43,756 nucleotides of DNA from Perkinsus chesapeaki (lineage: Eukaryota > Perkinsozoa > Perkinsida > Perkinsidae). Position numbers and translations under genes: made by a program. How positions within the stretch are numbered: position 1 is the first letter of the stretch; every line of letters starts with the position of its first letter. Location of the stretch: positions 1 through 43,756 of the forward strand of contig JAAPAO010000280.1 in NCBI GenBank assembly GCA_013115145.1, written 5' to 3'. Shown one piece after another: positions 32,387 through 42,181 of the stretch. The notes under the pieces were generated by a model. The model was not told the DNA's origin, did no database searches, and saw only the letters and a program-made list of their open reading frames with translations.

Positions 32387-32733
32387 CCGCGAGTGCTATG
32401 ATACCCTCCCAACATAGTTCCAACATCCTCCCAGTCCAATTGCATTTAGCGGGGTAAACCATTTACCTGAACGCCTCAGAACTACGGTGAGGGGTACGAT
32501 TATCGTACTACGATATTAATGGCTTATGAGACCTAGGTCACAGGCCAACTTACCAGATATCCCGTAACGAAGCTTTATAAACTCAAAAGCGGCCTCATAA
32601 ATGATCTAGGATTAAAAGCATCGTACAACCCAAGGCTGCTTCAACAAAATGTCTCCTCTCTTAAGGAAGGTTGGTAAGTGCGTATGTAAGCCCGTGCTCC
32701 GCACGAAAAGATATAGCAAGAATACACATTGAA
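32387..32733. other. Spacer, no gene seen
   Basis: Downstream of the tRNA relics and of the minus-strand MAPEG-like gene end. Nothing recognisable. Confidence 0.5.
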
Positions 32734-33630
32734 CTATTTCTTCTTCTGTTCTTTATCCCAGATTTCGCAGTGCTTCCTCTGACACATCGCAGTCCCCAAC
32801 GTGAATAGGTAAGTACCAAACAGCCAGCCGGCGGCACCCAGATAGGATTTGTAACCGTCAATGTCGAATGCCACATCGAGAATTCTCTGTACGATTGCTG
32901 AACGAAAGACGATAGAATGGTCGCCACAAACGCAGCGCGATAACCGACAGAACAATCCGGCAAAACAGCCTCAAGAATGGTAATGATGAATCCCAACGTA
33001 AACCGAAGCCTAAAACTCCCACAATGCGCAGGCGACCAATGCAGGTGAGAAATAACCCCCTTACTAAAATAAAGCGCATGTACGATGAGGTAGCTCGGAG
33101 TAGTCAACCTCACAATGGCTTTCAAGTCTCCTTTACGCATTCGGTACCTGGCAGAGCAATTGTAGAAATCGGTGGTGAAGAAACGGCTTACATCATGCCG
33201 TAGGCATGTCTTAACACCACCCAAACAGCACCACAACCAGCTGCGAAGTTGGGACGTCCACAGAGAGCGCACAACCACATTGTGAAAAGCATGTGGTTTG
33301 CTGATTACACAGCGCTGACAAACCCCTACGTAAGGCTGCTGCCCTTACTGTTCTCAAGTTGATTGATATGCGCCCTCATAGCGCGCTGAAGCGGCTCTGG
33401 TGCGCCCTCTGCGCCCTTGGGAAACCCCCACTTGAAGTAAAAGCCTGTGAAAGAGTGGGAAAACCTTCAAGGTTGCTGGACCTACGGCTCGCGCCGATAC
33501 ATATGAAGTCTATCATACCGCACTGAACAAGCCAAGCCACAGTGACGGCACTAGGAGCCCAGAAGTTGATAATGAACGCCGAGGAGAAGGCATCCATATT
33601 AAGGCGACCGTTTGCGGCAAGTATGGACAT
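32734..33630 (-). CDS. MAPEG-like multi-pass membrane protein, 238 aa, 5 exons
   Basis: Minus-strand exons in coding order: 33630-33486, 33444-33349, 33300-33192, 33147-32945, 32897-32734 (717 nt, phases agree). The motif RAMRAHINQLEN (residues 69-80) matches the R-A-x-x-N-x-x-E segment of MAPEG proteins (microsomal glutathione transferase and eicosanoid enzymes). It is followed by HMLFTMWLCALCG and a second hydrophobic run through AVWVVLRHAYGM. Hydrophobic segments also lie at the N-terminus (AFIINFWAPSAVTVAWLVQC), in LRFTLGFIITILEAVL, and near the C-terminus (YLGAAGWLFGTYLFTLGTA). It is longer than a typical MAPEG of about 150 residues, and the C-terminal third is unrecognised. The Lys-rich last residues (KEQKKK) could be an ER retrieval signal. 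Family assignment is tentative. Confidence 0.6.
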
Positions 33631-34071
33631 TAACGATCATCCAACGACTATGTAAGAGAGATTAACCGAGGCTCAATCTACAAGATTGGTACATGCCTTC
33701 CCCGTGAAGTTGAATATCCTTTTTTCTTATCATTTCTCATCTACTATTGAGCTTTAGTCTGAACCGCTGTAGCCTAGTACTAAACCACCCAGCTAATAGG
33801 CATATCTAAATCGATTCCCAACTGTAGTACAGTTGTAACAGTTACTGTACAGAGACAGAGGAGAGCCATCGGTACGAGACTCGAGTGTTTATCTCAACAA
33901 ACTCGACAGTGTAGAACAGTTTACACTTGCCAGGCTTACGTGGTTCTCCTACAATCAATGGAGGAGTAATAAGGGAGCTTCGAAGCTTGCGAACACGTCA
34001 ATCCCAGCTTGCAATCTCAGGATCCACTATCAACTGGGACTAACTCAAAAAATCGGTGTCACAGAAACAAG
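33631..34071. other. Spacer between two minus-strand genes
   Basis: No gene seen. It should hold the MAPEG-like gene's promoter and the 3' flank of the LRR gene. Confidence 0.5.
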
Positions 34072-35553
34072 CTACGAAAATATAAGTCTTCTTGGGAGAT
34101 CTCGGACGGAGCGATTCTGAATCCAAACGAGTGAGCTTGGATTCTATCATCTGAATTACCTCCGGATGGGCCTCCATGTACGCAAATAATATTCCTCGAG
34201 GATCGGACACTCTGTTGTTGCTGATGTCAATCTCCTAAGAAACCTTATAACGGGTCTTTCAAATCGATCCCGAGTCCTACAACGTTCAGCATGGTGCTCT
34301 CGGACATAAGGATCGCCAGTCTTTGCATTCCCCAGTCACATATGCCGTTGTACGACAGATCAACCTGAACAAATCATTCGCGCAGGGGCATGTCAGAATC
34401 ACACCACAGGCGGAGGGCTGCAGGAAGCCCCAACTTTCAGTCATCCTGAGGGATCTTTCGGAGAATCCCGACCAACCCGTAGCACTTGACGAGCTCCATT
34501 GCTGCGCAATCGAGTTAGTGGATTGTGGTACGATCGGCCAGTTCACCCGTCAGCGAGAGACAAAAAATAGAAAATTTTCTAAAATTCTCGCTGTTTTTCC
34601 CCCACAGGAACAATCTATATTTTCTCGCTAAGTGGTCACACCTGGTGAACAAACCAGCAAGTCGATGTACTGATAGACCGACGCTCACTTTTAGCTTCTG
34701 CCTCGGCGACATAACCGATTGGATGTACTCGAGAAGATCCGCAAGGCCCCGAACAGACAATCTGTTATTTGCCAACTGAAAAGCCGAACAATCAGCGACA
34801 TCGGTAAATATTATATACCTTGATTTCCTGCTCCGGAGCAACGTCCAAGTCCAAGAGGGATTCCAAAATTTTCTGCAGCTGGGAATCTGTGAGGTCAAGG
34901 CCGCTGAGATCGACTGCTCGTATCTGAAGGAATGCGCCTCAAAGGAAAAAACGGATATGCTTTGAAGAAAGCTTGGATTCAGAACACTCGATGGGAAACG
35001 ATCAATGAAAATTCAAGTCAGACCTTCAAAATTTTCGAAAATCGAAAATCTATCGGCCTTCCTCAGCGTTTATACCTCTTATTACAATGTCGCCGTTGAG
35101 AACTATTCAATTGTGGAATATGCAATAATCTGGATACCAGAAGTTCAACTTCCCCATCAACCCATGTAGAAGAGCTCCGAAACGGGCCGCCAGCAACGCC
35201 TGCTCACTCACATTGCCGTCAGTGTTCTCCTTACATACACGCTGCATTGAGTTGCACACCTCCGAGATGGTATCCCCAATGGTAACGAAGCCATCAGGCT
35301 TTTCTAGAAACAAGCGCCCGCCTTGAATAGTCGGGGAAAGGACCCGGCAAGAGTCGTTCCACATACAAGAAGCTGATAGAAGAGCAAAAGATTCCCTATA
35401 GGTTGGCAGTAGAGCCCGTGCTCCGGGCTTTAGTCTGCCATGTTTTCTGCGCTGCCCGCTCTGGTACAACGTGATTGGGGAACGTCTCTGGTGAACAATA
35501 TGATACTACACAGCCCAAGTTGGCAGCAAAACCAAACTCCACAGAACCTCCAT
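34072..35553 (-). CDS. Secreted leucine-rich repeat protein, 237 aa, 7 exons
   Basis: Exons in coding order: 35553-35512, 35487-35212, 34923-34819, 34775-34689, 34364-34281, 34234-34160, 34116-34072 (714 nt, every junction phase 0). The first exon MEVLWSLVLLPTWA looks like a signal peptide. A 92-residue basic region follows. Then come four leucine-rich repeats of the ribonuclease-inhibitor type: VDLSGLDLTDSQLQKIL, LANNRLSVRGLADLLEYI, VDLSYNGICDWGMQRLAIL, IDISNNRVSDPRGILFAYM. Each repeat occupies one exon, with the junction inside the beta-strand. The first intron would be 24 nt; a 45-nt alternative (donor at 35532) also keeps phase but shortens the signal peptide. LRR proteins bind other proteins; the ligand is unknown. 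Confidence 0.75.
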
Positions 35554-35739
35554 CTTTGCACCTACCGGGCCTAGGAAGCTTCCGTCATAGCGAACTGTCC
35601 ACATCTACTCAAATTGATCGAATATTACAACTCAGTAACCAATATGGAAAAGAAACCCGAAAGATAATCTTCATACCGCTCCTTCGTCGCATCACGCCAA
35701 AAGGAGGGTGATGTGACAATAATAAGTCAGTTAAATATT

Positions 35740-37815
35740 CTATTTATTTCCTCTCAGTCGAAATCGCTGGAATCGACTCTGCTGCTGATGCTGCTGCTGT
35801 TGTTGTGCGGTATGGTCACCTTCATCATCAACTAGGGAATCATGTCGGCTCATAGAGTATACCTCAGACGGGTCCGAGGGAGGGACTATCGCTGAAAAGA
35901 AAACAATATTCGATAACTACTCCGTATCGGAGCTCCAACTCGAACAAACTTGAGCTAGACAAAACTGCCCGAAGATAAACAATAAATTTAGCTCCACTTC
36001 CCAGTAAACAGATTTGAGCTTAATAAGTGTTGCATCGCTGAGCGAGCCGTGCACTGCAGAGATTTCTGGTAGGGGTAAGAGGTGGCTTATAATTTTGCAA
36101 GGACTTACCACGGCTAGAACAAAACTAAGGGTCATCTATCGGATGTTTCCAGGAGGGATGCATTTGTGTTTTATTTTAGTTTAAGAACATATTCTCTATC
36201 TTCATGTTAAAAACACTTTTTGAGGACGTATTCCTCTCAGACTAGATTAAAGTGGAAAAAATTTCGAAAATTTCCTTCCGATAAAATTTTCCGAAAGAGA
36301 AAATTTATCTCCCTGATTACAATCGCTGCTGTGGCCCGGCACTTCAACTTTAGATCCAAACCAGTCATCCCATCCATCATTCCCGCTCGGTTGGACCGTT
36401 TTTTCGTGGCCTAACTCGGAGAGAATCACAAAGCCTGGGTTGGCAAATTACCTTTATCCTTTCCGAAATCACTGTCCTCGTCAACTGCAGCGAAGTCCGA
36501 TGCCACGCTGTCGTAGGAGATTTGGTGAGGCACACGAGGCTGAGGAGATGACGACTTGAAAGATTTCAGGAAATTCGTTCATTACGTTTTCTGGAGGTCG
36601 TTTCAACTTTGATACATCTGCCGGAGTGGAGCCCTATAGGAGCGATTAGCACTCCGACCTTAGCCTGTTTAGTATTACCTCCCCGCCGAGCATTTCGCGT
36701 AATAATGTGGACCATGAGTCACCACTGGAGCTCGAGCCTGCCGAAGAGGATCCGAAAATTGTCGACAGGAATCGGCAACTTACTGGGAGATTCTTCACCG
36801 GAAGGATGGATGAACGGCGCCGCACGGGGCGCTTGTGGAGTTTTGGGATCTGAAGAATTTCCGTAACGGTTTTTACTCTGATAAAAGTACATTCCGATCG
36901 AGCAGCTGCATTTCTGTCGCTTCGCATAGTTTGCGAGTCTGCCGATTCAGAAGGTGGCCCGGCCTGTTCCTCCTCTTGGGCTTGTCGGGCCAGACATTCG
37001 TCAATGCATGCCTCCAACTCGGCATTGTTGTTGAGAAGAACCTAATGACGTAATACAGTAGAAGACGGTTTGTACAACTGTGGGCAGCTGTCGATGACTA
37101 GCAAGCCTTGTTCGCACAATGCCACGTTTGATGTCATTTACTCATGATGCTCACCGTTACTTGGTAAAATTTCATATCAACATACGCCCTAAGAAAATTC
37201 CCCTCAGTTGAGCAACCCTATCCATCTCGACCGTAGTAAGCACGTTGTCACTCGTAGATTGGCAAAATGTTCGTCGCCCGCGTTGCCAATTTTTCTTGTA
37301 TATTTTCTCGAGATCCGCACAATCCGTACCAAGGGTGGAGCGAGTGCAAAGCTCCAAGCATTCTAGTGACTCTTCGACTTTCATACAGGCGCAAGTTGGG
37401 AGCGAAAAATTTGGACGCATTGAACCAACATGTAGGGAAAACACAGTAGAGAGTAACCTTAGTGGGCTCTAGAAGAAGCTTTAAACCATTAGGGATTTCG
37501 AAAAGGGTATGATTACTGTAACTAAATATGCAATACCGTACCAGCTGAAAGCCCCACTACCACAGGTTGAACTACCTCATCAATAACATCAACCCTCATT
37601 GTCGGGAACATCTCCTGTAGAGTTTTAAAAGCCTCAGCGAGCGGTGAGGCAACCACTTGTACGTATTCGTCATCCGCATTCGGTCTGAAATGCCCAGTTG
37701 AGTTTCGTAGAGAACCCTAGGCTTACTCCGCCATCGGAGAGCTGGTTGAAGCGACAGGTGGATTCTGCGGTGCTGCCGCCTGCTTCGATCTTTTTAGCCC
37801 TCTTCCGAGCAACAT
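35740..37815 (-). CDS. CUE-like domain protein with Gln-rich tail, at least 10 exons
   Basis: Start MLLGRGLKRSKQAAAP at 37815. Phase-consistent exons are 37815-37727 and 37684-37576, then after a gap 37244 (end of an exon starting near 37362), 37188-37155, 37041-36891, 36849-36784, 36737-36679, 36554-36452, 36410-36349, and the terminal exon 35891-35740. Exon 2 holds FKTLQEMFPTMRVDVIDEV, which fits the first part of a CUE ubiquitin-binding fold (L..MFP....VI). The middle reads SRKYTRKIGNAGDEHFANLR then VDMKFYQVTVLLNNNAELEA, unrecognised but clearly coding. Then come Ser/Pro-rich acidic segments, DGWDDWFGSK, and a terminal Gln/His run (QQQQQHQQQ). Exons between 37575 and 37363 and between 36348 and 35892 are unresolved. 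Confidence 0.6.
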
Positions 37816-38767
37816 GGATCAGGGAAAAACTGACAGACAGTTGTCAAGGACTAGATTCCTCGCTCGGCGTCTCCGCAGCCAATTGAATAATCTCCAGAAT
37901 AGCGCTTAAGGTGTAAAAACACCCAACATTCCGAATCGACTCTCGAGCGACTCCATGACTGTACTGCTACTGTAGAGTTATTGAATTAAACATTTCAAGG
38001 GTTAAAATGTTTATTAATTTTGGAACATGAATTCCCGCACGCAAACGCACAAGGAAAATATGAACGGCAAGAATTGAACCACTTTCCAATCGTGGAAGAA
38101 ACTAATTCAAAACATTGTAGGAAGTTGATAGTTGAAACCGACTGTTCTTCCAGACAGGGTTCCTTAGCTTAGCATGGTACAAGAATAGGCTTTTCGACCC
38201 TGCGGTGCCATAGGTCCGCCGTAAGGCTGGAATTGCTTGAAGGCCAGTGTAGAGTTGAAATTTCCTTATGGAAGTCGCACACTTTCAATGGAGCCCCAAA
38301 GTCTATTCCGGTGATAAGTGACGCACTATTGTGACGCGAATCGTGCTGCGTTATTTTGTGCGGAGAGAGCGCCGTAACTATTTGCAAGTCCTTTGTAATC
38401 TCTTTCCTCAAACCCTTGCTATATTGTGCGGTACGGTAACAGTGGAGTCGTTGACGATAAACTGGCTTTGAAAGTCGAGAATGAACCAATCTAGATCTTC
38501 GTCGATGAGCTTTGAAACAAGTTAGTCCGAAGTTAGTTTCGAAAACTGAGTTGATAATTTCCGATGATTTCACTAGAGGTTAATACCGATGCGCTGGGGC
38601 GCGCCGTAAGCGCATGCGATTGTGTCGGCAGCAGCACGTGCGGGCTGGGGGCTGCCTCAACCATGAGGATTGTGGTGTGACTTAAAAGCGTTGGTACACA
38701 CCCAGTTGTTAGGAAGTCTCAGATACGTAAAATGATGGGAATCAGTGTCTTTTAAATAACCCTCAAT
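37816..38767. other. Region between divergent genes; one doubtful minus-strand frame
   Basis: A 134-codon minus-strand frame (38573-38169) starts with ATG but has a composition like non-coding DNA and no domain, so it is left uncalled. The rest should contain the promoters of the flanking divergent genes. Confidence 0.4.
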
Positions 38768-40784
38768 ATGAGTTCTTCCAATGCAGCTCCAGGCGATGAT
38801 GGCTCTCAACGAGTATGGCGAACAAACGCAGGGAACTACTATCATGTTTTAGATCTAGTCATTACTGATCCTGAGGTAATAAAGGCTTCGAATTGAGTTA
38901 GAGGGATTCTGGGAATGGTTACCAGAATGTATTCGGTAAGCCCGTTCATGAACCATACAGGTTTCTCTTAAGAGTTAGGAAAAACTGATTAGTTCTATTT
39001 AATCTTTTACTTAAAAAAGGAAAACAACAAGCTCGACTATTATTGAACTCGATTATGAGTTTGAAACTCTCCAAATTGGTTTTAGGTAACTGTGAGAGCT
39101 CGGAAGGTCATCAGGGCTACATTCCTCATCTTTATAACTCTTTGCGCCCGAGCTGCTCTGTTGTTGGCGGATGGTACTAATATTGATTCTCTGTCTGCTT
39201 GCACAATCCTCGACAGGTCAGCCGTTAATGCAGACCCTGATTGGAATCGGTTTTGTAGCAGTTATTCCAGCATTCGGCTACTTCGGGGCTAAAAAAGCGT
39301 GAGCGTTCAGGTGCAGTTTGATAGTGAAATGATGCTTTGTAGGTCACCAACTTTGATGAGCGTATTCTGCTTGCTAATGTTAATACACGCTTCACATGCC
39401 ACCGCCCTGCTGATATATGTCTTAGTGGCGACTTTCACTGATGGATGCTTGTAAGCTGATGGAGAGAGCTGCTCGTATTGTAGTAGATCAGATCTCGGTT
39501 AATTTAATACTTGTTAGTGTGGGACCCCTTTTATCAATCCTGCATAGAGTATGATGAATACCCAGCACTCATTGGACTTAGCCTTTCAGAACGCGATTTA
39601 AATCCTATAACACGGATTTCTACCTGACTGTGTCATCTATGTAGCTGATGATCTTCGCTAATGAAGCACATTGCAGCTCTTAAGGAGCTGATTTACTGTC
39701 ATTTCATTTTCCCACCTTGTTGATCTATTCCGAGATCTATGTTCCTTTTTGGTTACAAAACAGGAATAGTTCCACCTATTTGATCTAAGTTCCGAGTGGG
39801 CTTCCGATTCATGAAAGAATTGACGATCGTTTCTTTGGGGATTTCAAACATTGTTTTTCAGAGAAGTTGATGACCCAGGTCACCCAGGAACGGTGGTATG
39901 TCAGAAAATAGTGTGGAATTGGATGTTCACAATCGCCGTTATATTACTGGCAGTTTGGGCCAGTCTTGCGTTTTATGGTTCATACCAGGGATACAGGCTC
40001 TTCGTCAAGTTAGCCAGCGGGGATCAGGTAAAAGTCGGGAGTTACCACCACGCACTCTCCAGATGGCTCATTCGAATTGGAGAAGTGCAAGGGTCTGGTG
40101 TTAAGCGAGAAGGTCAATAGTCGAACGGGAATCCACTCGCACCGGGCCATTAGTTCCTTCGGGAAAGCTGTACGAGGGAATTTGACCGTTCCTGATGGTA
40201 TGTTGTAAATTAGGTGTTTGTAGAGTCGATTTTCATAAGGTATCTTCTGCTCTCGGTCGACTGTTCAAATTCTGTTTATATATGCATGTACTTGCCTACA
40301 TTTGTCAATGAGGAAAATTAGTGGAAAGATAGGACGCCTTTTTACTGGTGTTGGGCATGAAAACTTTTGAGACTGAGCCGACAAATATTCCAGGATCCAA
40401 TCCAAATTGCTGAAGATCCCGCTATATCGGATTTTGCATTACTCTGGTCATTCAGCAATCAATGCATTTGTTAGATGCTTCACATTCATCTTGAATGTCT
40501 GAGCGGGTGCTCTTGTAGGAATTATTCTCATTGTTGTATTATTCAGGTGGCCGTCACCGAAGAGGAGATGGCGTCACCTGGTTTCGAGATGAATCAGGCA
40601 AACGGCGATGTTGCCTTTGGAAAGGTAGTAGGAATCAGTCTTGGCTTGTTTAAATAAAGTGTGTTTGGTTCAGCCGGTCACAAGCAGTACAACTCCCAAA
40701 TCCGTCGACGATATTGAAATGGGGAAGCCGCAGCAGGCTAGTCGTCGACATAGCTCAACAACGTTGGACGGTGATGACCTTTAG
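38768..40784 (+). CDS. Four-helix (tetraspan) membrane protein, 210 aa, 7 exons
   Basis: Exons: 38768-38875, 39086-39173, 39217-39298, 39343-39450, 39862-40027, 40547-40624, 40674-40784 (741 nt incl. TAG, phases agree). Four hydrophobic helices are visible: VIRATFLIFITLCARAALLL, TLIGIGFVAVIPAFGYFGAK, a long one in exon 4 (VFCLLMLIHASHATALLIYV), and TIAVILLAVWASLAFYGSY. Both ends are hydrophilic: an N-terminus with SSSNAAPGDDG and a Ser/Thr-rich acidic C-terminus ending STTLDGDDL. The GYFGAK ending of helix 2 is reminiscent of protist small membrane protein families, but I cannot name one. Two introns are long (411 and 519 bp) and could hide extra exons. Confidence 0.65.
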
Positions 40785-40925
40785 AATGACGGCATCATCG
40801 ACCAAGCTGTAAGTGTTAGCAACATTGCTTATAATGAAGTCTACAACACGTATTGAATCCACTGAGCTCGATAAGGTTCAGTAGTCAATATCATCCGATT
40901 GCAGGAGAATAATCTTTCTAATACT

Positions 40926-41045
40926 TACTAGAGGAATCTCATTATCACCTACTAGAGCATCTTCAGACTCCTGTATCAATTAGTAGAGGAATCTTATTAT
41001 CACTTACTAGAGGATTGTATTCAATACTACTAGTGAGATTCCCCA
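40926..41045. repeat. Degenerate repeats of cttactagaggaatctcattatcac with an inverted copy
   Basis: Three to four imperfect copies of ttactagaggaatctcatta occur in direct orientation. The string ends with an inverted relative (ctagtgagattcccc), giving local hairpin potential. It lies between the tetraspan gene and the next start. Confidence 0.7.
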
Positions 41046-41201
41046 TCTCTTGATGGCAGGGGTTAAATTAGTAAGAGTTCTCTTATCGTCGCTCGACCTC
41101 ACTGAGTTAAGCTCAGTGTTGTAACCGATACATAGCTGGTCACCTCAACCCCATCTTCAGCGGACCGGACTTGTCGTTACTGTTTTGGCTTAAGGTACTG
41201 C

Positions 41202-41571
41202 ATGTCTGCATTCGCCAGATTGCTAACCTTCTGTACTCTAATCTGTGAATCATGTGCCCGAAGAACATCCCCCTTGCAAAAGATGCATCGATTTCAACTG
41301 TGAGGATGTTGTTCATAACGGGAGATTGAATATTCCCGAGCGAAGACTTTCTCCTCCATAAATACTATTTCAAAAGAGACTCGGATGGATGTTGCGCAGT
41401 AACCATTATGAGGGGCACAACGGCTCACTGAAGCTCGATCGAACAATGAACAATGAAATAAGTGACGTCCTGTGGACTCGTAGTTGCTCAATTAGGTTTG
41501 AAAAAAGTGAGAGTGGGGCTGTAAAATGCGTGGCTAAAAAGTTACATAAACGAGAAGCCGTAGCATTTTGA
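41202..41571 (+). CDS. Small secreted basic protein, 89 aa, 2 exons (tentative)
   Basis: Exons 41202-41299 and 41400-41571 join in phase 2 across a 100-nt intron. The N-terminus MSAFARLLTFCTLICESCAR resembles a signal peptide. The mature part includes NHYEGHNGSLKLDRTMN, VLWTRSCSIRFEK and GAVKCVAKK, with few cysteines and many Lys/Arg. No family was recognised. Exon 2 could instead splice further, to a coding-like exon at 41824-41895 encoding VEYGTFFTPAHMACSYKHWY, so the C-terminus is uncertain. Confidence 0.5.
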
Positions 41572-42181
41572 GCAGGGGCTACCAGCGACTGAGTCAGTCG
41601 GAGTTACTCTTGGGCACCTTGATGAACTCTTTCAAGGAGTGCTTTCATTATCATAGGCTACGGTCACCAAGCATAACTACTACATTCATTACAGGGGTTG
41701 CGTATGTCCTTTTGGAGGGTTACGATTTTTTTTGTTTGTTCGAATGCAGATTCAGGTAGTTGTGGCTGTTCGCTTGACAACTAAGTCGTATTTGCAAACT
41801 GATGTCATAAACTGTTCTCTAGTGTCGAGTATGGTACGTTTTTCACGCCTGCTCATATGGCATGTTCTTACAAGCATTGGTACATATCAAAAGTGAGAGG
41901 CCCATCCGCCAGAGAGTTGGGATACAAGTTGAGAGTGCTGTGCCAGCTAAGAGTCCGAGAACGAATCTTGTGCGCACATATCCGACGCATCTTTGCGAGT
42001 GCGCAAAGATACTCCTTCTTGTCGCTCGCCCTCATATCTGACACGGTTGGATACCCTCAGTCCTATCCGATCTCGAACAGTCTGTTAGCGTAAGCAGAAT
42101 CGAAGCGTTCCTGCAGTATCAAGAGTGTAAGGCATGTTGCCTATCAGATTTATTTCTGACGACTGTTTTCCTCTGTCAATC
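41572..42181. other. Unresolved exons before the mucin-like gene
   Basis: An exon-like segment 41824-41895 ends at a gtgaga donor. A frame at about 41935-42091 has moderate coding look. They may extend the 41202 gene or form another small gene. I could not fix a single model. Confidence 0.35.

Noticed and set aside
32661..33278. 205-codon continuous minus-strand frame
   Set aside because: It runs across splice sites of the MAPEG-like gene. The spliced model gives better membrane segments and phases; only its middle part is coding.
38169..38573. 134-codon minus-strand frame
   Set aside because: Codon composition is poor, with no domain or neighbouring splice-consistent exon. It could be real, but evidence is lacking.
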